Positions 8,145-18,083 of a DNA stretch of 64,000 nt are shown here, one piece after another. The notes under the pieces were generated by a model. It did not search any database and was not told the origin of the DNA. It was given only the letters and a program-made list of their open reading frames with translations. The DNA lies in the NCBI GenBank assembly GCA_902591755.1, contig CACJBX010000002.1:62001-126000 (forward strand), read 5' to 3'. The translations under genes were made by a program, and so were the position numbers. Position 1 is the stretch's first letter. Every line of letters starts with the position of its first letter. This DNA is from an uncultured Pelagibacteraceae bacterium. GTDB lineage: Bacteria > Pseudomonadota > Alphaproteobacteria > Pelagibacterales > Pelagibacteraceae.

Positions 8145-9157
8145 TTTAAACCCTCATTAAACTTAAAATTATAGATAAAATTTAAATTTTGAACCGCTTG
8201 CCCTGCCCCACCTTTTATCAAATTATCTATACTGCTTAGAATAATTAATTTTTTTTTATCCTTTGATTTACAAACTGATATTTGACAATTATTTGTGTTA
8301 ATAACATCATTCGTGCTTAAAGCTTTATTCTTCAATATTTTGATAAATTTATCTTTCATATAATATCTTCTTAATTCATTGTATATTTTATTCAAATTAG
8401 ATTTACTTTTATAATTTAAGTAAATAGTTGATAAAATCCCTCGAAACATGGGAAGTATATGAGGAGTGAAAGTAAATTCTATATTTTTTTTAACATAGCT
8501 CAATTCCTGTTGAATTTCTGCATTATGTCTATGAGAGGCTATTCCATAAGCGCTTGTTGAACCATATAAATTTTTATTCTTGAATTTCTTATGAACGCCA
8601 CGACCAGCTCCAGAAAAACCTGATTTTGAGTCAATAACAATATTTTTAAAATCTATTAAATTTTTTTTAATTAAGGGAAGTAAAGGCAAAAGTATAGAAG
8701 TAGGATAACAGCCCGGACAGGCTATAATTTTACCTTTTGGTAAATTTTTCTTGTTAATTTCAGTTAAGCCATAAATACTTTTTTTAAGATTATTTAAAGA
8801 TATATGTTTTATCCGATAATATTTGTTATACATTTTTGCATTCGTTAATCTAAAATCAGCTGATAGATCAATCATGATGTTGTTTTTTAATAGTTTATTA
8901 GCAATTTTTTGAGACTGGCCATTAGGCAAGGATGTAAATATAACATCTACATCTTTAAATAGTTTATAATTAATCTTGATAATCTTTGGTAGCTTATATT
9001 TCTTTAAATCTTTATCATAATAAGAAATATTCTTACCAACAGATGTATTGCCACAAAGATATTTTATTTTCACATTTTTGTGTTTACACAGGAGTTTCAC
9101 CAATTGAGTTCCAATATAACCCGTTGAGCCCGCAATTAATACGTTAAGTTTGTCCAT
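8141..9157 (-). CDS. argC: N-acetyl-gamma-glutamyl-phosphate reductase
   Basis: VLIAGSTGYIGTQLVKLL, SLPNGQSQ, DLSADFRL, YGLTEIN, ACPGCYPTSILLPL, SGAGRG. Confidence 0.93.
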   Translation of the reverse strand: MDKLNVLIAGSTGYIGTQLVKLLCKHKNVKIKYLCGNTSVGKNISYYDKDLKKYKLPKIIKINYKLFKDVDVIFTSLPNGQSQKIANKLLKNNIMIDLSADFRLTNAKMYNKYYRIKHISLNNLKKSIYGLTEINKKNLPKGKIIACPGCYPTSILLPLLPLIKKNLIDFKNIVIDSKSGFSGAGRGVHKKFKNKNLYGSTSAYGIASHRHNAEIQQELSYVKKNIEFTFTPHILPMFRGILSTIYLNYKSKSNLNKIYNELRRYYMKDKFIKILKNKALSTNDVINTNNCQISVCKSKDKKKLIILSSIDNLIKGGAGQAVQNLNFIYNFKFNEGLK

Positions 9158-9190
9158 AAATTATTATAACAGTTGATTGTAAAAAAGTAA

Positions 9191-9610
9191 TTATCTTTTA
9201 GAAAACTGAAAGCTTCTTCTTGCTTTTCTATGACCGTATTTTTTACGCTCAACAGAACGAGAATCTCTCGTGGTAAGTTTTTCTTTTTTTAAAGGAGTTT
9301 TGAATGAAGCGTCGAATAACAATAAAGCTTTAGAAATACCATGTATCATTGCTCCAACTTGGCCGCTATGTCCTCCACCCTTTACAGAGCATTTTACATC
9401 ATAAGAAGTTGATTGTTCTATTAATTCGAAAGGTCGCAAAAGTTGATTTATATGATTTGATCTCTTGAAATATGCATCATACTTTTTACCATTTACGTAA
9501 ATATTTCCACTTCCTTTTTTAAGCCAAACTCTAGCTATTGATTTTTTTCTTCTCCCAGTAGCATATTTACCGTCTGTGAAATTTCCAATATTTTGTATTT
9601 CTGTGGACAT
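9191..9610 (-). CDS. rpsI: 30S ribosomal protein S9
   Basis: YATGRRKKSIARVWLKKGSGNIYVNGK...TRDSRSVERKKYGHRKARRSFQFSKR. Confidence 0.97.
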   Translation of the reverse strand: MSTEIQNIGNFTDGKYATGRRKKSIARVWLKKGSGNIYVNGKKYDAYFKRSNHINQLLRPFELIEQSTSYDVKCSVKGGGHSGQVGAMIHGISKALLLFDASFKTPLKKEKLTTRDSRSVERKKYGHRKARRSFQFSKR

Positions 9611-9612
9611 AA

Positions 9613-10071
9613 TTAATTTCTGACAATATTTTTGTTATTTAATTTTGATAAATCTATTAAAACTGGGTTTTGTGACTCATGAGGATGCTTTTCGCCAACA
9701 TAAACTTTTAGTTTTGACAATTGTTTTTTCCCTAAAGGTCCACCTGGCAACATTCTTTTAACTGCCAATTTTAAAACTTCCTCTGGTTTTTTTTGATGTA
9801 ATTTCTCTGGTGTGGTTTCTTTTATACCACCTGGATAACCAGTATGTCGGTAGTACTTTTTATTTTCAAATTTATTTCCTGTAAATTTTATCTGTTCAAT
9901 ATTTTTAACCACTACAAAATCACCATGGTCCATATGAGGTGAAAATTTAGGGCTATTTTTACCTCTAATTATTTTCGTAATTATAGTAGCTAATCTACCT
10001 ACAACTGCATTTTTGGCATCAATTTCATACCACTTACAGTTTATTTCACTTTTTTTAACGAATTTAGTCAT
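9613..10071 (-). CDS. rplM: 50S ribosomal protein L13
   Basis: WYEIDAKNAVVGRLATIITKIIRGKNSPKFSPHMDHGDFVVVKN...YRHTGYPGG...MLPGGPLGKKQLSKLKVY. Confidence 0.97.
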   Translation of the reverse strand: MTKFVKKSEINCKWYEIDAKNAVVGRLATIITKIIRGKNSPKFSPHMDHGDFVVVKNIEQIKFTGNKFENKKYYRHTGYPGGIKETTPEKLHQKKPEEVLKLAVKRMLPGGPLGKKQLSKLKVYVGEKHPHESQNPVLIDLSKLNNKNIVRN

Positions 10072-10156
10072 GTTTGCGGGGATTAATACTTAGAAATAGC
10101 TTATTGTCAAATTATTATATTTAGCTTGTTTTTTAAGATTATTTTATGATAGCCTT

Positions 10157-10162
10157 TATAAT
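10157..10162 (+). promoter_or_regulatory. Possible -10 element for metY transcript
   Basis: TATAAT about 8-12 nt before the start of the putative aptamer; no convincing -35. Confidence 0.3.
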
Positions 10163-10167
10163 TATAT

Positions 10168-10232
10168 GAAAGTAGTGCATAATTCACAATTTCTACTGAT
10201 CAAAAAAAAGAAAATCATCAACGAAGGGAGAA
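10168..10232 (+). promoter_or_regulatory. Candidate SAM-V (SAM-II-like pseudoknot) riboswitch preceding metY
   Basis: P1 AGUAG(10171-10175)/CUACU(10193-10197) with a 17-nt loop, A-rich linker, 3' segment AUCAUCAACGAAGGGAG overlapping the Shine-Dalgarno directly before metY. SAM-V in this position is established for SAR11 metY. Confidence 0.65.
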
Positions 10233-10236
10233 AAAA

Positions 10237-11562
10237 ATGAGTAAATCTAAGAATCCAGAGACTATTGCTCTACATGGTGGTGAATATAGAAGTGACCCAG
10301 CAACAACTGCAGTTGCTGTACCAATTTATAGAACAACATCATATCAGTTTAATAATACTGGACATGCGGCAAACCTATTTGCGCTTAAGGAGTTCGGAAA
10401 CATCTATACAAGGATTATGAATCCAACAAATGATGTTTTAGAAAAAAGAGTTGCAGCCATTGAAAATGGTTTAGCTTGTGTAACTGTTGGCTCAGGACAA
10501 GCAGCCTCTACTTTTGCAATTCTAAATGTATGTCAGTCAGGTGATAACTTTGTTAGTTCAACAGATCTTTATGGTGGAACAGTAAACTTATTTACACACA
10601 CATTAAAAAAACTTGGTATTGAAGTAAGGTATGCTGATCCTTCTGATCCAAAAAATTTTGAAAAAGCCATAGATGATAGAACTAGATGTTTCTATGCAGA
10701 AACATTGCCTAATCCTGCCTTAAGAGTTTTTCCAATTAAAGAAGTTTCTGATATTGGAAGAAAACATAACATACCTTTAATAATGGATAATACTGCTGCC
10801 CCAGTTATATGTAAGCCATTAGATCATGGTGCAGCTGTTGTTGTTCATTCTTTAACTAAATTTATTGGAGGTCATGGAACAGTAATCGGTGGATGTTTAG
10901 TTGATGGAGGTAATTTCGACTGGACAGCTGACCCAAAAAGACAACCATTATTTAATGAACCAGATATGAGTTACGGTGGGGCAAAATGGGGTGAAGTTGT
11001 ACCTCAACTAACTGGAGCTAATGTATCCTTTGCGGTAAGAGCAAGAGTATGTCTACTGAGAGATTTGGGAGCACCTTTGGCACCTGATAACGCATGGGGT
11101 ATTATACAAGGGTTGGAAACAGCACCTTTAAGAATGAAACAACATTGTTCAAATGCAGAAAAGGCTGTTGATTTTTTAACTAAGCACAAAAATGTTGAGA
11201 GAGTAATATATCCAACACTTCACAAAGGAGCAGTTGGCGATAGAACTAAGAAATATTTTTCTGGAGGTAACGGTGCTCTAGTAGGTATTGAAGTTAAAGG
11301 CGGTGTAGAAGCTGGTAAAAAGTTTATTGAGGCTTTAAAAATGTTTTACCATGTAGCAAACATTGGAGATGCTAGAAGTTTAGCTATCCACCCTGCTACA
11401 ACTACACATAGTCAACTTACTGAAGAAGAATTGTTAGCAGCTGGTGTTACACCTGGATACATAAGACTATCAATAGGTATTGAGCATCCAGATGATATTA
11501 TTGCAGACTTGAAACAGGCTCTTGATGCATCAGGTAAACCAAGTCTGAAAGCTGTAAGTTAA
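10237..11562 (+). CDS. metY: O-acetylhomoserine (thiol)-lyase / aminocarboxypropyltransferase
   Basis: PETIALHGGEYRSDPATTAVAVPIYRTTSYQF, GSGQAASTFAILN, VHSLTKFIGGHGTVIGG, NIGDARSLAIHPATTTHSQL. Confidence 0.95.
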   Translation: MSKSKNPETIALHGGEYRSDPATTAVAVPIYRTTSYQFNNTGHAANLFALKEFGNIYTRIMNPTNDVLEKRVAAIENGLACVTVGSGQAASTFAILNVCQSGDNFVSSTDLYGGTVNLFTHTLKKLGIEVRYADPSDPKNFEKAIDDRTRCFYAETLPNPALRVFPIKEVSDIGRKHNIPLIMDNTAAPVICKPLDHGAAVVVHSLTKFIGGHGTVIGGCLVDGGNFDWTADPKRQPLFNEPDMSYGGAKWGEVVPQLTGANVSFAVRARVCLLRDLGAPLAPDNAWGIIQGLETAPLRMKQHCSNAEKAVDFLTKHKNVERVIYPTLHKGAVGDRTKKYFSGGNGALVGIEVKGGVEAGKKFIEALKMFYHVANIGDARSLAIHPATTTHSQLTEEELLAAGVTPGYIRLSIGIEHPDDIIADLKQALDASGKPSLKAVS

Positions 11563-12575
11563 TTTTTCTTAGTGTTTATAAATAAAAAATAAACACTAAA
11601 GCTTACAAGAAGAATTGAACTAATTTGGTGCATAGATGCAATAAACATTTGTGCACCACTAGTTACTGTCAAAATTCCTAACACAATTTGAAGCAATAAT
11701 ATTAAACCTAAAATTACAACTGTTTTATTAAACTTTATTAATTTGTTTGAAATTACTAAATAAAGAGTAATCAAATATACAATCATTATAATGTAGGCAA
11801 GGTTTCGATGCATAAATTGAACAAGAGATGGTTCGCTAAAAGCTGAAATCTCAAACAAGTTGTAGAGATTATTGTCATTTGGAAAAAACGTTGATCCCAT
11901 TAATGGCCACGAATTATAAATTTTTCCAGCATCCATACCCGAAACAAAAGCACCAACAATTATTTGTAAAAAAATCAAGAAAATGAAGATCTCAGGTAAT
12001 TTAAATTTTATATATCCATAGTTAGAATTCAGTTTTATTTTAAGATTGAAAATTTGCCAAAGAATGAGTGTTAAGATAATAAAGGCAGTTGTTAGGTGAA
12101 GAGATAATCTAAAATGGCTTACATCAATTTTGTTAACTAAACCGCTCATAACCATATACCAACCTATAAACCCTTGAGCACATATTAGTACAAATATAAA
12201 TATATATGATTTAGTTTTTTTGAAACCTAGTCTGAAAATAAAATATATTAATGGTATTAGAAAAAATAAACCTATTATTCTTCCCAAAAATCTATGAGCC
12301 CACTCCCACCAGAAAATTACTTTAAATTCATCTAGTGACATATTGAAGTTTTGTAATTTATATTCAGGTATTTCCTTGTATAAATTAAAATAAGCAATCC
12401 ATTCAGTATTTGAAAAAGGTGGTAAAAATCCTTTAAATAATTCCCATTCAGTAATCGATAAACCTGAGTCAGTTAATCTTGTGAGTCCACCAACAACTAT
12501 TATTGATGAAACTAATACAAACATAATAATTAACCAAAAAGACAGTAAATTTTCGATACTTTTATTTATGTACAT
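11559..12575 (-). CDS. ctaA: Heme A synthase (CtaA/COX15)
   Basis: GGLTRLTDSGLSITEWELFKGFLPP, WEWAHRFLGRIIGLFFLIP, FMHRNLAYI, MHQISSILL. Confidence 0.93.
   Translation of the reverse strand: MYINKSIENLLSFWLIIMFVLVSSIIVVGGLTRLTDSGLSITEWELFKGFLPPFSNTEWIAYFNLYKEIPEYKLQNFNMSLDEFKVIFWWEWAHRFLGRIIGLFFLIPLIYFIFRLGFKKTKSYIFIFVLICAQGFIGWYMVMSGLVNKIDVSHFRLSLHLTTAFIILTLILWQIFNLKIKLNSNYGYIKFKLPEIFIFLIFLQIIVGAFVSGMDAGKIYNSWPLMGSTFFPNDNNLYNLFEISAFSEPSLVQFMHRNLAYIIMIVYLITLYLVISNKLIKFNKTVVILGLILLLQIVLGILTVTSGAQMFIASMHQISSILLVSFSVYFLFINTKKN
11569..11599. terminator. Perfect 11-bp hairpin at the metY/ctaA convergent junction
   Basis: TTAGTGTTTAT-AAATAAAAA-ATAAACACTAA lies inside the 3' end of ctaA. There is no clean T-run on either side, so it is an atypical terminator. 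Confidence 0.4.
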
Positions 12576-12618
12576 ATATCAATAAATATAATAATTATAA
12601 TTAAATCCAAAAGATTAA

Positions 12619-12912
12619 ATGTCGCCTAATAATAAAAAAAAATTAATTGTTTTAAGAAAAAAACTAGATTTGCTTGATAATCAACTCATCAAAATATTAA
12701 AAAAGAGATTTAATGTTGTTCAAAACGTTTTAAAGCTTAAAGAAAAAAAGAGTGAAATAATTGATAGAAAAAGAATTAATGTAATTTTAAATAATATTAA
12801 GAAAAAATCAAAAAAAAATAAAATAGATACTAGAATTACTCTTAAGGTATGGAAAAGTATGATTAATGCTTTTATTCAATACGAATTCAGAAATTTTAAG
12901 AAAAAAAAATAA
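12619..12912 (+). CDS. AroQ-type chorismate mutase
   Basis: LIVLRKKLDLLDNQLIKILKKRFNVVQNVLKLKEKK...RKRINVILNNIKK. Confidence 0.75.
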   Translation: MSPNNKKKLIVLRKKLDLLDNQLIKILKKRFNVVQNVLKLKEKKSEIIDRKRINVILNNIKKKSKKNKIDTRITLKVWKSMINAFIQYEFRNFKKKK

Positions 12913-12916
12913 GTAG

Positions 12917-13108
12917 TTATTTACTATGTGGAGGCAGTTTTTTTTCAACAAAAACTTCATGCTTTCTTGTAGAAGGATTGTACTTTTTTGCTTTTAACTT
13001 AATCTTAGCCTTTTCACCACCAGCTGGTTTTTTTACATAATAAAAAAAAGGACTGTCAGGTTTAGACTCTGGGACCAATCTAACTTTAACGTGAGTTTTT
13101 TTTGCCAT
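12917..13108 (-). CDS. rpmG: 50S ribosomal protein L33
   Basis: MAKKTHVKVRLVPESKPDSPFFYYVKKPA...KAKKYNPSTRKHEVFVEKKLPPHSK. Confidence 0.9.
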   Translation of the reverse strand: MAKKTHVKVRLVPESKPDSPFFYYVKKPAGGEKAKIKLKAKKYNPSTRKHEVFVEKKLPPHSK

Positions 13109-13466
13109 TTGATGTTTTTAAGTCTTTAATTAATTTATTAATTTTGTTTAACTTATACTTTAAATCCATTGCATTTATAGTTTTATTTTCACTAGGGTCA
13201 ATATCAAAAAAATCTTTATTTAATTGTTTTTTTACACCCGATATTGTCATTCCTTTTTCTTTAAGTAAAAACTTTATTTTCTTTAAAAGTTCTATATTTT
13301 TATCGTCATAATGTCTTCGTTTATTTATCATTTTTGGTTTAACTTGTTGAAACTCAGTCTCCCAATAACGAATTGTATGAGTATTCTTTTTATTTCCAAT
13401 CGAGTCTAATTCTAGTATTTCTGCAACTTCGCCAATTGTTTTATAGGCTTTTAAGCTTTTTTTCAT
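13086..13466 (-). CDS. MerR family transcriptional regulator
   Basis: YKTIGEVAEILELDS...THTIRYWETEFQQVKPKMINKRRHYDDKNIELLKKIKFLLKEKGMTISGVKKQL. Start assigned to MKKSLKAYK. Confidence 0.85.
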   Translation of the reverse strand: MKKSLKAYKTIGEVAEILELDSIGNKKNTHTIRYWETEFQQVKPKMINKRRHYDDKNIELLKKIKFLLKEKGMTISGVKKQLNKDFFDIDPSENKTINAMDLKYKLNKINKLIKDLKTSNGKKNSR

Positions 13467-13752
13467 TATTATTAATATAATTTTTAAAATCCTTAGATGG
13501 TTTAAATAAAACAACATTTCTTTCTTTAATTATTTTTTTTTCTTTTGTTTTGGGATTTCTACCAATACGACTTTTTTTAAAACGTATGTGGAATGTTCCA
13601 AAATTTGATATTTTTACAACTTTGAATTTTTTAAGATTTTTTACAATATCAGACAAAATATCTTCAAGAATACTTTCTGACATTTTTTTTGAAAAGCCTA
13701 TTTGCATAAATACAGAGTTAATAATTTCTTTTTTTGTAAGGTTTACTCTCAT
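13441..13752 (-). CDS. ihfA: Integration host factor subunit alpha (HU/IHF family)
   Basis: NLTKKEIINSVFMQIGFSKKMSESILEDILSDIVKNLKKFKVVKISNFGTFHIRFKKSRIGRNPKTKE. Confidence 0.88.
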   Translation of the reverse strand: MRVNLTKKEIINSVFMQIGFSKKMSESILEDILSDIVKNLKKFKVVKISNFGTFHIRFKKSRIGRNPKTKEKKIIKERNVVLFKPSKDFKNYINNNEKKLKSL

Positions 13753-14756
13753 TAATTAATAATGTTATTTTTTATTTTCTCTATCAAATTTCCATGGACT
13801 ATTTTTTCACAAACTTTCAATGAGTTAGAAAAACCAATATAATCTGTTGAGCCATGACTTTTAACTACAGGGGAATTTAAGCCAATAAGAATTGCACCAT
13901 TATAAAGTCTGGGATCTAATTTATCTTTTACTTTTCTTAAATTTTTAATATTTAAAAAAGATAGAACTTTCCCATATAAATTAGATGTCATCGAACTCTT
14001 AACCTCTTTCATTATAAAATTAGCAGTCCCTTCCGCAGTTTTAAGGGCAATATTTCCAGTAAAACCATCTGTCACAATAACATTTACATCACCAGACATA
14101 ATATTATTACCTTCTATATAACCAGCAAAATTAAATTCATTACTTTTTTTTTCGCTTAAAATTTTGTGAGCACCTTTAATTATTTCGTTACCTTTTATGT
14201 CTTCAGACCCGATGTTTAATAGTGCTACTTTTGGCTGCTCTTTTGGAAAAAGTGATTTAAACAAAGATGAACCCATTATTGCAAAATCAATTAAATTTTT
14301 TTCACTACACTCAATGTTTGCCCCAAGATCTAGAACAACATTCATTCCTGATTTATTTGGCCATAAAGCAGATAAAGCTGGTTTATCAATATTCTCTATC
14401 ATTTCTAAATTTATTTTTGCGATAACAAATAGTGCACCAGTATTTCCTGCAGATATTACTATATCTGATTCTTTTGATTTAACACTTTCTATTGCTTTCC
14501 ACATACTAGAATTTTTTCCTTTTCTTGCAGCCGATAATGGTGAGTCTGTATCAAGTATCTTTTCTTTTGTATCAAAAATTTTAAAACTATTTTCTTTTAA
14601 ATTTTTTAAAAGCTCTTTTATTTCTTTTTCATCACCAAACACATTGTAATTAATATTTTTTGCTGTTTTGGAATGATGAATTATTCCATCAATAGCTTTT
14701 TTCGGTGAACCTTCCCCACCCATTGCATCTACTGCAATATTTAAAATGTTGGTCAT
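13752..14756 (-). CDS. plsX: Phosphate acyltransferase PlsX
   Basis: IAVDAMGGEGSP, SAARKGKNSSMWKAIE, VISAGNTGALFVIAKI, DLGANIEC, VIVTDGFTGNIALKT, HGSTDYIGFSNSLK. Confidence 0.94.
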   Translation of the reverse strand: MTNILNIAVDAMGGEGSPKKAIDGIIHHSKTAKNINYNVFGDEKEIKELLKNLKENSFKIFDTKEKILDTDSPLSAARKGKNSSMWKAIESVKSKESDIVISAGNTGALFVIAKINLEMIENIDKPALSALWPNKSGMNVVLDLGANIECSEKNLIDFAIMGSSLFKSLFPKEQPKVALLNIGSEDIKGNEIIKGAHKILSEKKSNEFNFAGYIEGNNIMSGDVNVIVTDGFTGNIALKTAEGTANFIMKEVKSSMTSNLYGKVLSFLNIKNLRKVKDKLDPRLYNGAILIGLNSPVVKSHGSTDYIGFSNSLKVCEKIVHGNLIEKIKNNIIN

Positions 14757-14765
14757 AATGAAAAA

Positions 14766-14945
14766 TTATTCCTTGGGATCTAGTACCTGTCTACCTTTAT
14801 AGGTACCAGTTTTTAAATCTAAATGATGTGAAAGACGATACTCGCCTGATTTCTTGTCTTCTGTAACATTTTTTGTTCTAAAATGAATGTGAGATCTTCT
14901 TTTTCCAGCTCTAGATTTAGTTGTTTTGCGTTTTGGTACAGCCAT
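14766..14945 (-). CDS. rpmF: 50S ribosomal protein L32
   Basis: [59 protein letters not shown], 59 aa; missed by the ORF track. Confidence 0.92.
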   Translation of the reverse strand: MAVPKRKTTKSRAGKRRSHIHFRTKNVTEDKKSGEYRLSHHLDLKTGTYKGRQVLDPKE

Positions 14946-14949
14946 AATA

Positions 14950-15423
14950 TTAAAACTTATGATTTATTACACCTTTTGTAAATGATTTTAAAGGAGTTTT
15001 CGATAAATATATCTCGTAGTCATTAAAATAATTAACTATTTTCACATGATTATCTTTGAGTTTATAATAAAGTACCAGAATATCGGCTTTTTTATCATCA
15101 TCTAATTTATTCCAATTGCTAATTTTATCTAAAATTGAAAAGAAAATATTTATATAATCTTTCATTTTCTTATTTATTGATGCATCTCCATAACCAATCT
15201 CTCTAATACTAAGCTCAATTTGTCTAAAAAAATAATCAAAAAATTTTTGAAGGTATTCTTTATCGGTTTTACCTTTATGCTGACGCAAAAAGAATGCAAA
15301 ATGAAACAATAAAATGAGTAATCTATCAGAAAAGGTGTCTTTGTTGGTAAAAAGAGAGAAAAGACTTTTATTTCTAGAGAGATTTACTAAATTATTATAT
15401 AAGTTTACAAAATCTTTAATCAT
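14950..15423 (-). CDS. Ubiquinol-cytochrome c chaperone family protein
   Basis: [18 protein letters not shown]...[38 protein letters not shown]; conserved neighbour of bamE in Alphaproteobacteria. Confidence 0.75.
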   Translation of the reverse strand: MIKDFVNLYNNLVNLSRNKSLFSLFTNKDTFSDRLLILLFHFAFFLRQHKGKTDKEYLQKFFDYFFRQIELSIREIGYGDASINKKMKDYINIFFSILDKISNWNKLDDDKKADILVLYYKLKDNHVKIVNYFNDYEIYLSKTPLKSFTKGVINHKF

Positions 15424-15892
15424 GAAAAATATATTCCTTATATCCCTATTTTTGATTATTTCAAATTGTTCTTTGAATTTAGTAGATGATCACCATGGAG
15501 TTTATTTTATAGAAAAAAAAATGAAAAAAATACAAGTTAACACAACAAACAGAAATGATTTAATAAAGATTTTTGGAGAACCTTCGACAAAAAGTACATT
15601 TGATAATGATGTATGGATATATATCGAAAGAAAAATTACTAATACTCATTTATTTGGAAAAAGAGAATTAATTGTAAATAATGTTCTTGTCCTTGAAATA
15701 GATCAGAGAGGTTTATTAGCTAAAATTGACTTTTATGATATAGACGATATGAAAAAAATTAATTTTGATAAAGACAAAACTGCAATTTCTTATAGAAAAA
15801 GAAGTTTTGTCTATGATTTTTTAGCTAGTATGAGACAAAAAATTAATGACCCTCTTGGTGTAAGAAAAAAAAGAAGAGAGCAGAACCAATAA
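15422..15892 (+). CDS. bamE: Outer membrane protein assembly factor BamE (SmpA/OmlA)
   Basis: Signal peptide with lipobox-like SNC ([19 protein letters not shown]), then NRNDLIKIFGEPSTKSTFDNDVWIYIE. The track start at 15314 is too far upstream. Confidence 0.8.
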   Translation: MKNIFLISLFLIISNCSLNLVDDHHGVYFIEKKMKKIQVNTTNRNDLIKIFGEPSTKSTFDNDVWIYIERKITNTHLFGKRELIVNNVLVLEIDQRGLLAKIDFYDIDDMKKINFDKDKTAISYRKRSFVYDFLASMRQKINDPLGVRKKRREQNQ

Positions 15893-15897
15893 TTTGA

Positions 15898-18003
15898 TCA
15901 TCCAGCTATAACTGCTAAAAGTAATAAAGCAACTATGTTTGTGATCTTTATCATTGGATTCACTGCTGGACCTGCTGTATCTTTGTAAGGGTCACCAACT
16001 GTGTCGCCGGTTACTGCAGCTTTATGAGCTTCAGACCCTTTTCCACCATGATTACCATCCTCTATATATTTTTTAGCATTATCCCAAGCACCACCACCAG
16101 CTGTCATTGAAATTGCCACAAACAAGCCAGTAATTATAACTCCCAGTAACATTGCACCTACAGATGATAAAGCAGCAACTTGTCCGCCTATTTGATAAAT
16201 TATCAAATATAAAACTATTGGAGATAAAACAGGTAATAGAGATGGTATAATCATTTCTTTAATCGCAGCTTTAGTAAGTAAATCAACGAGTTTGCCGTAA
16301 TCAGGTTTTGCTTTTCTTTTCATTATACCAGGAATTTTTTTAAATTGTCTTCTAACCTCTATTACAACTGCGCCTCCTGCTCTTCCAACTGCTTGCATAC
16401 CCATAGATCCAAAAAGATATGGTAACATACCACCAACTAATAAACCCACTACTACGAAAGGATTTGATAGATCAAAGCTTACAACTACATTTTCAAGCTT
16501 TGAACCAGGTAAACTAGAAAAAAATTTAATATCTTCTGTATATGCTGCGAATAAAACTAAAGCTCCTAGCCCTGCTGAACCTATCGCATAACCTTTAGTG
16601 ACAGCTTTTGTAGTATTCCCTACTGCATCTAGTGCATCAGTAGTCTTTCTTACATTTTTAGGTAAATTGGACATCTCAGCTATTCCACCAGCGTTATCTG
16701 TTACTGGTCCATAAGCATCTAAAGCAACAACCATTCCAGCAAGAGCTAACATTGCAGTCACAGCAATTGCTATTCCATATAAACCAGCAATATAATTTGT
16801 TAATAAAATTCCACCAACAATAATTAGTGCTGGTATTGCTGTAGCTTCCATAGATACTGCTAGTCCTTGAATTACATTTGTACCATGTCCGGTAGTAGAT
16901 GATGATGCAACACTTTTCACTGGTCTATAATTTGTACCAGTATAATATTCTGTAACCCATATAAGTAGACCTGTAATTACTAATCCAATTACACTACAGT
17001 AATAAAGACTTAAGCCTGAAAATTGATTGTTACCTATTGAATATACTTTGTCTAATTCTAAAACATAATCAGTAAGTGGATATAAAACTAGTAGAGATGT
17101 GATTGCAGTAACAATGAAACCTTTATAAAGAGCAAGCATTATATTTTTTGACGAACCTAATCTTACAAAAAATGTTCCTAATATTGAAGTTACTATACAA
17201 ACTCCTCCTATTGTTAGAGGATAAACCATCATCATTAAATCTTTTGGGAAAAAAATTGAAGATAAAACCATCGTAGCAACAATAGTTACTGCGTAGGTTT
17301 CAAATAAATCTGCTGCCATTCCTGCGCAGTCACCAACGTTATCCCCAACGTTGTCTGCTATTACTGCTGGGTTTCTTGGATCATCTTCTGGAATTCCTGC
17401 TTCTACTTTTCCAACTAAATCTGCACCAACATCAGCACCTTTTGTAAAAATTCCACCACCTAATCTTGCAAATATAGAAATGAGTGAGGCACCAAATCCC
17501 AAAGCAATAAGTGCATTTATTAATTCTCTTTTATCAACGTTAAATTTTAAAAGTAAATAATAGTAAACTGCTATTGATAATAAAGCTAATCCAGCAACTA
17601 ACATTCCAGTAACAGCACCAGACTTAAATGCAATCGATAAACCTTTTGATAAACCTTTTCTAGATGCTTCAGCAGTTCTTACATTGGCCTGAACTGAAAC
17701 TAACATTCCCACATAACCTGCAATACCAGACAATGCAGCTCCAATTAAGTAACCCAGACCTACTAAAAAACTAAAAGAAAAACTTATAATAACAAGAACT
17801 ACTAAACCAACAATTGCGATAGTCTTATACTGTCTGTTTAAATATGCTTTTGCACCAATTTGAATTGCAGATGCAATTTCTTGCATCTTTGAGTTTCCTG
17901 TACTTGCGGCTAAAATATTTTTTCCTGTAAAATATCCGTAAACTATTGATAAGATACCAGCTAGAATTGTGTAGATTAAAATTGTTTCAACATTATAGTT
18001 CAT
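15898..18003 (-). CDS. hppA: Membrane-bound proton-translocating pyrophosphatase
   Basis: [80 protein letters not shown]. Confidence 0.97.
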   Translation of the reverse strand: MNYNVETILIYTILAGILSIVYGYFTGKNILAASTGNSKMQEIASAIQIGAKAYLNRQYKTIAIVGLVVLVIISFSFSFLVGLGYLIGAALSGIAGYVGMLVSVQANVRTAEASRKGLSKGLSIAFKSGAVTGMLVAGLALLSIAVYYYLLLKFNVDKRELINALIALGFGASLISIFARLGGGIFTKGADVGADLVGKVEAGIPEDDPRNPAVIADNVGDNVGDCAGMAADLFETYAVTIVATMVLSSIFFPKDLMMMVYPLTIGGVCIVTSILGTFFVRLGSSKNIMLALYKGFIVTAITSLLVLYPLTDYVLELDKVYSIGNNQFSGLSLYYCSVIGLVITGLLIWVTEYYTGTNYRPVKSVASSSTTGHGTNVIQGLAVSMEATAIPALIIVGGILLTNYIAGLYGIAIAVTAMLALAGMVVALDAYGPVTDNAGGIAEMSNLPKNVRKTTDALDAVGNTTKAVTKGYAIGSAGLGALVLFAAYTEDIKFFSSLPGSKLENVVVSFDLSNPFVVVGLLVGGMLPYLFGSMGMQAVGRAGGAVVIEVRRQFKKIPGIMKRKAKPDYGKLVDLLTKAAIKEMIIPSLLPVLSPIVLYLIIYQIGGQVAALSSVGAMLLGVIITGLFVAISMTAGGGAWDNAKKYIEDGNHGGKGSEAHKAAVTGDTVGDPYKDTAGPAVNPMIKITNIVALLLLAVIAG

Positions 18004-18083
18004 AAATTCCTTATGTATTAAAAGTTTCTATTTAAAAAAAATGGACATTACAAAAATAAGTATAAAAGGCAATATAATATTAG

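Noticed and set aside
13086-13517. MerR start at 13517 (MLFYLNHLRILKIILII...)
   Set aside because: The extension is antisense-like hydrophobic sequence overlapping ihfA; homology begins at MKKSLKAYKTIGEVAEIL.
15314-15421. N-terminal extension of bamE
   Set aside because: The sequence before Met 15422 is antisense to the chaperone gene, and a proper lipoprotein signal starts at 15422.
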